12,715 bases of DNA. It comes from CAYGUK01 sp964352985 (GTDB lineage: Bacteria > Pseudomonadota > Gammaproteobacteria > JAHCLG01). This document shows positions 7,984 through 12,715 of the stretch, in pieces. The first letter of the stretch is position 1; every line of letters begins with the position of its first letter. Position numbers and translations under genes: made by a program. Where the stretch lies: NCBI GenBank assembly GCA_964352985.1, contig CAYGUK010000111.1:1-12715 (forward strand), read 5' to 3'. The notes beneath the pieces were generated by a model, which made no database searches, was not told the origin of the DNA, and saw only the letters and a list, made by a program, of their open reading frames with translations.

Positions 7984-8469
7984 CTAATTAATGGGGTGAA
8001 TTCCTTCTACATTACAAGTTGAGATGATTTTTTTCAATGATTTTCCATCCGGGAAAATTAATTTAGGTTCAATATCAAATAATGGTAATAATACAAAGGA
8101 ACGATTATAAATTTCTGGATGAGGTACAATTAAACAAGGCGTGGAGATTGATTTTTTGCCATATAAGATTAAATCGAGATCAAGTGTTCGTGGCCCCCAG
8201 CGCTTGCCCTTGCGTTCTCGGCCATGTTGTTCTTCAATTTGTTGAAGTGATTTCAATAATTCATGTGCAGTTAAAATGGTTTCAACTAATACAACAGCAT
8301 TAATAAAATTTGGTTGATCTTGAGGGCCCACGGGAGAACTTTGATAGAGATGTGAGGTTGAAATTAATTTAACATTTTGCAGTTTTTTAATATCGGTGAT
8401 AGCTGATTTAACATGCTGAATAGGATCATCGAGGTTACTGCCTAATGCAATAAAAGCACGTTCAGTCAT
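7984..8469 (-). CDS. folK: 2-amino-4-hydroxy-6-hydroxymethyldihydropteridine pyrophosphokinase (HPPK)
   Basis: 161 residues (159 in E. coli). It transfers pyrophosphate from ATP to 6-hydroxymethyl-dihydropterin, the step before dihydropteroate synthase in folate synthesis. The opening ALGSNLDDP (8-16) is the pterin/ATP-site strand and loop. SSPVGPQDQPNFINAV (44-59) and the signature GPRTLDLDLILYG (92-104) are intact. Asp97 and Asp99 match the two magnesium-binding Asp (95 and 97) of the E. coli enzyme. VPHPEIYNRSFVLLPL (115-130) is also typical. The ATG overlaps the pcnB stop by 8 nt (ATGACTGA), so translation is probably coupled; AAGGCGG within the pcnB end serves as ribosome binding site. 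The pcnB-folK pair is a common gammaproteobacterial order. Confidence 0.95.
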   Translation of the reverse strand: MTERAFIALGSNLDDPIQHVKSAITDIKKLQNVKLISTSHLYQSSPVGPQDQPNFINAVVLVETILTAHELLKSLQQIEEQHGRERKGKRWGPRTLDLDLILYGKKSISTPCLIVPHPEIYNRSFVLLPLFDIEPKLIFPDGKSLKKIISTCNVEGIHPIN

Positions 8470-9757
8470 TATTCGCCGCCTTGTTAATTTTACGTCGTTT
8501 GGTCTTAGATGATTTGCTTTTAAGATTTTTAATCATGGCGGTTTTTTCTTTTTCAGAAACATATTGAAATTCAGTCCACCATCTTGCTAAATCTAATAAC
8601 TCTGGATCATGTTCAGCACGGATGACTAAAAAGTCATATGCAGCACGAAAACGTTTATGAGATAGTATACGATAAGCACGATTACCTTGTCGATTTGGCA
8701 AACGATATTGTAATTTCCAGATATCACGCATCATCGATGAGAAGCGTCTTGGAATAGTAATTGATTTAATTTGTTCTTCGATAACTTTTTCTATGGCAAT
8801 ATCTCTTGCTTCTGCCTCATGATGTCCTTTATCACAGTAGGTTTCGATGTAATATAGTAATGGTTTCCATAATAAGATAGCGAATAAAAATGCGGGTGTA
8901 ACAGGTTTATCATCGCGAATACGTTCATCGGTATTTTTAAATGCAGTTTGCAATAAATTCATGGTGTGCTTGCCATCAGTATCATTTAATGCTTCTTCAG
9001 TTTGTGGAAATAAATATTTAAATAATTGAAGTTTGCGCAATAAGTCAAAAGTTTCACGAGCATGACCACCATGAAATAATTTTAATGTTTCTTCGAAGAG
9101 TCTGGCTGTTGAGACTTCATTCAGTAGATGATGCATTTTGATGATAGGGGCTTCGGTTGCGCGATGTAAATTAAGCTCAAGTTTTGCACTAAAACGCACA
9201 GCTCGTAACATACGAACAGGATCTTCACGATAGCGTTGTTCTGGATCACCGATTAAACGTAAAATTCTCTTTTTTAAATCTTTAATGGCCCCCGTAAAAT
9301 CAATAATCGAAAAATTAGAAATATCATAATATAAGGCATTAATCGTAAAATCACGCCGCCAGGCATCTTCTTCCATCGAGCCATAAACGTTATCTCGGAT
9401 GATCATGCCTGAGTCACTTAATTCGCGTCGTGAATCATCTTCCATTGCATTATTGGATCTAAAAGTGGCAACTTCGATGATTTCTTTGTTGAAGTAAACG
9501 TGGGCAAGGCGAAAACGTCGACCGATCAGACGGCAATTGCGAAATATTTTTTTGATGTCATCTGGATTAGCATCTGTGGCAACATCAAAATCTTTAGGTT
9601 CTCGTTTTAGCAAGAGATCACGCACACCACCACCTACAAGATAAGCTTGATAGCCATTTTCTCTAAGACGATATAATACTTTAAGCGCATGTTCGCTAAT
9701 GTTGGTGCGTGAAATGGAATGTTTTTCTCGCGGTATAATTTTCTTAGCTGATTTCAT
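8462..9757 (-). CDS. pcnB: Poly(A) polymerase I
   Basis: 431 residues. It adds 3' poly(A) tails to RNA and so promotes decay. The nucleotidyltransferase core shows LVGGGVRDLLL (40-50), the metal-binding pair Asp56/Asp58 in PKDFDVAT, and RRDFTINALYYD (134-145). GDPEQRYREDPVRMLRAVRFSAKL (170-193) is the RNA-binding neck. IGRRFRLAHV (78-87) matches the signature that separates poly(A) polymerase from CCA-adding enzyme. DKPVTPAFLFAILLW (278-292) is typical of PcnB. The C-terminus is basic (KSKSSKTKRRKINK), as expected for an RNA-binding tail; it is somewhat shorter than in E. coli. I kept ATG at 9757, but no ribosome binding site is visible, and an in-frame stop lies six codons upstream. In E. 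coli pcnB also starts weakly, which fits tight limits on this enzyme. First gene of the four-gene operon. Confidence 0.94.
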   Translation of the reverse strand: MKSAKKIIPREKHSISRTNISEHALKVLYRLRENGYQAYLVGGGVRDLLLKREPKDFDVATDANPDDIKKIFRNCRLIGRRFRLAHVYFNKEIIEVATFRSNNAMEDDSRRELSDSGMIIRDNVYGSMEEDAWRRDFTINALYYDISNFSIIDFTGAIKDLKKRILRLIGDPEQRYREDPVRMLRAVRFSAKLELNLHRATEAPIIKMHHLLNEVSTARLFEETLKLFHGGHARETFDLLRKLQLFKYLFPQTEEALNDTDGKHTMNLLQTAFKNTDERIRDDKPVTPAFLFAILLWKPLLYYIETYCDKGHHEAEARDIAIEKVIEEQIKSITIPRRFSSMMRDIWKLQYRLPNRQGNRAYRILSHKRFRAAYDFLVIRAEHDPELLDLARWWTEFQYVSEKEKTAMIKNLKSKSSKTKRRKINKAANND

Positions 9758-9797
9758 ATAAATTTGGTTTAACTATTCATTATTCGAATGGGATAAA

Positions 9798-9803
9798 ATT
9801 ATA
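9798..9803 (-). promoter_or_regulatory. -10 box of the pcnB-folK-acs-MFS operon
   Basis: On the minus strand this reads TATAAT, a perfect -10 hexamer, about 41 nt upstream of the pcnB ATG, giving a leader of roughly 34 nt. The hexamer 17 nt further upstream (TATCAA) is a poor -35, so the promoter may be weak or need an activator. Confidence 0.5.
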
Positions 9804-9913
9804 GACCTAATAAATTTTGATTGATATCTTGACAATAAAAAAGACATTAAATTGATTTAAAGTGTATGTATCGAGCCATGTGAGTTGGATTTCTATTAAT
9901 TCCCTAAGCGGTT

Positions 9914-10891
9914 TTAAATTTCGCCATATTCGTTTTTCAATTCTTCGATACAATTGTTTAATAGCAGGTAGACATCGGGTAAGTTTTTCTTAATGAAGGC
10001 GAGATAATGATCTGAGCGTTCATCAAAATAGGTTGAGTTCGTTATTGAAAAAGTGTCAAACTCACGGGGCATTATATCGAGTTCAACAAAACGTCTTAAT
10101 AATTCTGATTTTGTTTGGCAACCTAATTTTGTTTTGACATTTGTAATATATTCATATGCAGTTTTTTCTGAAATATTTAGTTGACTTGCTATCTGTGTGA
10201 AAGGATAGCCTCTTAGTAAGAGTCGTAGCGATTTATATTCTTGCTTGGTGAGATAAAGTTCGTCATATTCGCCATGCATGTAATATCGTTTAGTTTTAGG
10301 CAGAGAGTTAAATTTATCGAATTTTTCTTTAAATGAATCTAATATCGTATTTTTAATTAATTGAGGATCAAATGCACTGATATCGATAAGTTGAGCATTT
10401 TTACGCGCTCTTTCTAAAAGATTGCTACCTTTTTCAGAAAAATAATAAGTAAATTGTTTGATATAATCTTGATTGGTTAAAAAAGTTTGAGTAAAGTTTT
10501 TTACTGAACTTGGTACGCCAAATGAATAAAGACAAGTTGCACCAGCGTGATAAAATGCCACAGTACAAAGCTGTGTAAAATCAAATTTTTCATTCATAGT
10601 TTGAATAACATTTTTATAAAAAGGTGTATTTTTATCGAGTTCGTTTTCACAAAATAAGTTTTTTGCAATAGGAATTGGGCAGCCAAGCATTTCTTCATTT
10701 AACTTGTGTTGTTCGAAATATTCCAACCATTCTTTACTGTTGCTTAGGCAAAAACCCTTACTATTCCAATAGAGTTTTGTCATGTTGAAATAGTTAATAC
10801 CTAATAAATTTTTGATAGGTTTTATGATTTTGTCTACTTCTTTTGTTACTGATTTTTCAAAGTAAGTAGGAGCGGGTATTCTAGCTTTCAT
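9914..10891 (-). CDS. LuxR-type HTH transcriptional regulator with C-terminal tail
   Basis: 325 residues from the ATG at 10891, which has AGGA 5 nt before it. An in-frame GTG at 10912 would add seven residues but has no ribosome binding site. Residues 1-205 form a sensor-like region that I cannot assign to a named domain. A linker KRYYMHGEYDELYL leads into a LuxR/FixJ-type helix-turn-helix at about 214-271: LTKQEYKSLRLLLRGYPFTQIASQLNISEKTAYEYITNVKTKLGCQTKSELL. The recognition helix is probably SEKTAYEYITNVKTKL. Unlike most LuxR proteins, in which this domain ends the chain, about 54 residues follow it. The aligned stretch from YYF through the tail is shared with the partial gene at 12156-12715, so the two are paralogs. 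No phospho-receiver Asp motif is seen. It is divergent from the decarboxylase pseudogene, a natural but now broken target. Confidence 0.85.
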   Translation of the reverse strand: MKARIPAPTYFEKSVTKEVDKIIKPIKNLLGINYFNMTKLYWNSKGFCLSNSKEWLEYFEQHKLNEEMLGCPIPIAKNLFCENELDKNTPFYKNVIQTMNEKFDFTQLCTVAFYHAGATCLYSFGVPSSVKNFTQTFLTNQDYIKQFTYYFSEKGSNLLERARKNAQLIDISAFDPQLIKNTILDSFKEKFDKFNSLPKTKRYYMHGEYDELYLTKQEYKSLRLLLRGYPFTQIASQLNISEKTAYEYITNVKTKLGCQTKSELLRRFVELDIMPREFDTFSITNSTYFDERSDHYLAFIKKNLPDVYLLLNNCIEELKNEYGEI

Positions 10892-10937
10892 TTTATTCCT
10901 AATTTTATTCACACAGGGGGTAATAACAACATCGATA

Positions 10938-10950
10938 GTTATATTATAAC
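10938..10950. promoter_or_regulatory. 13-bp palindrome over the regulator's -10 box (possible operator)
   Basis: GTTATATTATAAC is a perfect inverted repeat of 6 bp arms around one central T. It overlaps the minus-strand -10 element of the LuxR-type gene at 10943-10951, where a bound dimer would block RNA polymerase. The LuxR-type protein itself is a candidate ligand, as self-control is common in this family. AT-rich DNA gives such palindromes by chance, so the call is tentative. Confidence 0.35.
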
Positions 10951-10951
10951 A
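10943..10951 (-). promoter_or_regulatory. Extended -10 promoter of the LuxR-type gene
   Basis: On the minus strand the bases read TGTTATAAT: a perfect TATAAT hexamer preceded by the TGn extension, which can work without a -35 box. TTGTCA (5/6 to the -35 consensus) lies at 10971-10976 but 22 nt away, too far for a standard pair. Transcription would start near 10936, giving a leader of about 45 nt to the ATG at 10891. Confidence 0.55.
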
Positions 10952-10988
10952 ATTTAAGGTTAAGGGAATATGACAACTACTAGGTGTG

Positions 10989-11019
10989 TTAACATATTGA
11001 ATTAAAACAATTATATATT
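10989..11019 (+). promoter_or_regulatory. Possible promoter of the decarboxylase gene
   Basis: TTAACA (10989-10994, 5/6 to the -35 consensus) is followed at 17-19 nt by TATATA/TATATT (11012-11019). It points at the decarboxylase pseudogene and would leave a leader of about 100 nt. The surrounding DNA is very AT-rich, so the match could be chance. Confidence 0.4.
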
Positions 11020-11051
11020 AATTTATCTGAGAGTTTATTTTGAATCAATCG

Positions 11052-11089
11052 ATGCTTAAGCTTAAGTTGTTGGAATGAATGATAAGCAT
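11052..11089 (+). repeat. Inverted repeats in the decarboxylase leader
   Basis: A 12-bp perfect palindrome, CTTAAGCTTAAG, is at 11055-11066. Partly overlapping it, ATGCTTA at 11052-11058 pairs with TAAGCAT at 11083-11089 across 24 bases. They lie between the candidate promoter and the ATG at 11125, where they could fold in the leader RNA or bind a regulator. No function can be read from them. Confidence 0.35.
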
Positions 11090-11124
11090 TAGAATCGCAA
11101 TGAAATTTAAATCGTGGTGGTAAA

Positions 11125-12134
11125 ATGAATGAGAAAGAATTTCGTCAACATGCTCATGACGTTGTTGATTGGATGGCCGATTACTTAGAAAATATCGCTC
11201 AATATCCAGTAAGAGCGCAGTGTCAACCAAATGACATATTAGCACAATTACCCATTCTGCTGCTGATAAAGCAGTTAAAATAGCGGGAATTGGCTTGGCA
11301 AATTTAAAAAAGATTGAAGTTGATGAGCAATTTGCTATGCGAGTAGATTTATTAAAACAGGAAATTGAACAAGATATAGCAGCTGGAAAAACCCCATTAT
11401 TTGTCATGGCAACTTTTGGGACGACGAGTTCTACTGCCATCGACCCCATTCTAGAGATTGCCACACTTTGCAAACGTTATAATATATGGTGTCATGTTGA
11501 TGCGGCCTATGCTGGTAGCGCATTAATCTTGCCTCAATTTCAACATTATAGTGAAGCTATAAATTTAGTAGATAGTTTTGTTTTTAATCCACATAAGTGG
11601 TTGTTTACCAATTTTGATTGCACCGCTTTTTATATTAAAGATAAGAATGCATTATTAAATTCATTTGGCTTAACACCTGAGTTTTTAAGAACAAAAGAAG
11701 ATGGGCAAGTTGATAACTATCGTGATTGGGGGATTCAATTGGGTCGTCGATTTAGAGCGCTGAAATTATGGTTTGTAATGCGTCATTATGGGGTGAATGG
11801 TCTTTGTGATAAGCTAAATTTTCATTTAGAATTGGTGCGAAAATTTGTTAAAAAGATTGAAACGAGTCAGGATTATGAACTGTTAGCACCTTATCAGTTT
11901 AACTTAATTTGTTTTCGTTATCATCCTCCACATATTGAAGATCAAACGCAACTCAACAATTTAAATGAGAAATTATTAGAGTCCTTAAACAATACCGGGC
12001 AAGTTTATTTAACGCATACAAAACTAAATAATTGCTATACTTTACGTGTAGTTTTGGGGCAAACAAATGTGAGCGAGGAAGATATCAATCTATTGTGGGA
12101 TTTATTAAAATCCCACAGTGATCAGTTAGTTTAA
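11125..12134 (+). pseudogene. Aromatic-L-amino-acid-type (PLP, group II) decarboxylase, internally deleted and frameshifted
   Basis: An N-terminal piece starts at ATG 11125 (GGTGG before it) with MNEKEFRQHAHDVVDWMADYLENI, the typical start of this family, and runs to about residue 42 (ILAQLP). At about 11250-11253 the sequence jumps to HSAADKAVKIAGIG in another frame, which in intact enzymes lies near residue 190. The first frame then meets a TAG at 11280-11282. The second frame runs to the natural C-terminus, with GTTSSTAIDP, HVDAAYAG (Asp codon at 11499), the PLP-lysine motif NPHKW (Lys codon at 11595) and DWGIQLGRRFRALKLWF. About 293 residues of C-terminal part remain; with the N-terminal piece the total is about 335 against a usual 470-480. 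The lost part held much of the substrate pocket and PLP-phosphate site, so no active enzyme is expected. The original substrate was probably an aromatic amino acid, but glutamate or diaminobutyrate relatives cannot be excluded. Confidence 0.85.
12095..12116. repeat. 9-bp perfect hairpin at the convergent gene end
   Basis: GTGGGATTT and AAATCCCAC flank a 4-base loop ATTA, inside the last codons of the decarboxylase pseudogene. For the convergent regulator at 12156 it begins about 40 nt past the stop. Neither strand has a U-tract after it, so it is not a standard terminator; it may still block 3' exonucleases or slow polymerase. Confidence 0.4.
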
Positions 12135-12155
12135 ACAATTGTAATATTGCAAAAG

Positions 12156-12715
12156 TCAATCGATTACTATTTCTTTGTCGATAAAAGCTTGTCTTAGTTC
12201 TTCGGTGAAATCACTTAAGTTGGGATTAGACTTTTGTAGCTCATTAAGCCATTTTTCAGTTTTTTGCTTAAATAAGTTAATGTCATCTTGTTCTTGTAAT
12301 TGTTTTTCAAAGTTAGGCATAATTTGAAGTTTTTGTAATTTATTAATTAAATCAATACGACTACGGCAATTTAGTTTATCTTTTACATGCATGACATGAT
12401 CATAAGCTGTTCTTTCAGAAATCCCTATTTTACGGCCAATTTCAGAGAAAGTGAAACCTTGTGATAATAAAATAATGCTGGCTAATTCTTTACGTGTGAG
12501 ATAACAATCTTCATATTTTCCATCAAGATAATAGCGTTTTGGTGGTGTAAAAGAATTGCGTAATGCTTTAGATTTAGAAAACTCAGATTTGTATTCATTT
12601 TTTAGTCTAGGCATGAAATTGGGTTGTATTTTAACTTTGCCTGCGTGTTTATATGCTTGTTTAAGAATAGGTCTTGCCTTTTGCGTAAAATAATAACTGA
12701 ATTGTTTTAATAGAA
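12156..12715 (-). CDS. LuxR-type HTH transcriptional regulator, C-terminal part (runs off the right edge)
   Basis: The reading frame stays open from the stop at 12156 to the window edge, so the 5' part lies outside. An internal Met (codon at 12612-12614) has no ribosome binding site and is not the start. The codons before it read LLKQFSYYFTQKARPILKQA, matching YIKQFTYYFSEKGSNLLERA of the regulator at 9914-10891. About 185 residues are visible: the end of the sensor region, a linker PPKRYYLDGKYEDCYL, the LuxR-type helix-turn-helix LTRKELASIILLSQGFTFSEIGRKIGISERTAYDHVMHVKDKLNCRSRIDLI, then a tail of about 53 residues. Linker, helix-turn-helix and tail all parallel the other regulator, so the two are diverged paralogs. 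It is convergent with the decarboxylase pseudogene, 21 nt between stops. Ligand and targets are unknown. Confidence 0.82.
   Translation of the reverse strand, partial: LLKQFSYYFTQKARPILKQAYKHAGKVKIQPNFMPRLKNEYKSEFSKSKALRNSFTPPKRYYLDGKYEDCYLTRKELASIILLSQGFTFSEIGRKIGISERTAYDHVMHVKDKLNCRSRIDLINKLQKLQIMPNFEKQLQEQDDINLFKQKTEKWLNELQKSNPNLSDFTEELRQAFIDKEIVID

Noticed and set aside
9829..9834. Perfect TTGACA -35 box on the plus strand
   Set aside because: No matching -10 lies 16-18 nt downstream, and no plus-strand gene follows; the next genes are on the minus strand.
11248..11262. Programmed ribosomal frameshift joining the two decarboxylase frames
   Set aside because: No slippery heptamer is seen at the junction, and a frameshift would not restore the roughly 140 missing residues. 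A deletion explains both.
11045..11473. Open frame of 142 codons antisense to the decarboxylase
   Set aside because: It mirrors the recognisable decarboxylase codons, spans the deletion junction, and has no identifiable domain.
12612..12614. ATG as start of the right-hand LuxR-type gene
   Set aside because: The frame stays open to the window edge, the upstream residues align with the paralog, and no ribosome binding site precedes this ATG.

Overview
The window is AT-rich bacterial DNA with tightly packed genes, Shine-Dalgarno (SD) starts and a gammaproteobacterial gene order (pcnB next to folK). The AT-richness, the unusual LuxR-type regulators with C-terminal tails and the broken biosynthetic gene suggest a host-associated gammaproteobacterium, possibly in or near Legionellales (Legionella/Coxiella/Berkiella-like). 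That placement is inference. I see no rRNA, tRNA, CRISPR array, transposase, integrase or phage gene.

Layout. 1-183 (-): start of an unrecognised gene running off the left edge. 184-493: intergenic. 494-2741 (-): likely three-gene operon, transcribed right to left, encoding a small unknown protein, a secreted protein with four tandem beta-type repeats, and a metaxin/Fax-like glutathione S-transferase. 2742-2907: divergent promoter region. 2908-4332 (+): carotenoid oxygenase family enzyme with all four iron-binding His. 4425-4853 (+): very acidic unknown protein with a strong ribosome binding site. 4860-9757 (-): compact operon pcnB > folK > acs > Bcr/CflA-type MFS transporter, with junctions of 8-nt overlap, 14-nt gap and 1-nt overlap. 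9914-12715: a LuxR-HTH regulator (-), a decarboxylase pseudogene (+) and a second, paralogous LuxR-HTH regulator (-) cut by the right edge.

How the genes may fit together. pcnB and folK are housekeeping (RNA 3'-polyadenylation; folate synthesis). acs activates acetate to acetyl-CoA, and the transporter is translationally coupled to it. The regulator 9914-10891 is divergent from the decarboxylase remnant, which once encoded an aromatic-L-amino-acid-type decarboxylase. That remnant has lost about 140 internal residues and its frame, so any amine-producing pathway here appears dead while both regulators remain intact as far as visible. No clear new multi-gene system is evident. The most interesting items are the paired tailed LuxR regulators around the decaying decarboxylase, the ABAB-repeat secreted protein with its operon partners, and the lone carotenoid cleavage enzyme.

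Several starts were moved from the longest open frame to a better internal ATG with an SD. The right-hand regulator was extended to the window edge because its frame stays open there.
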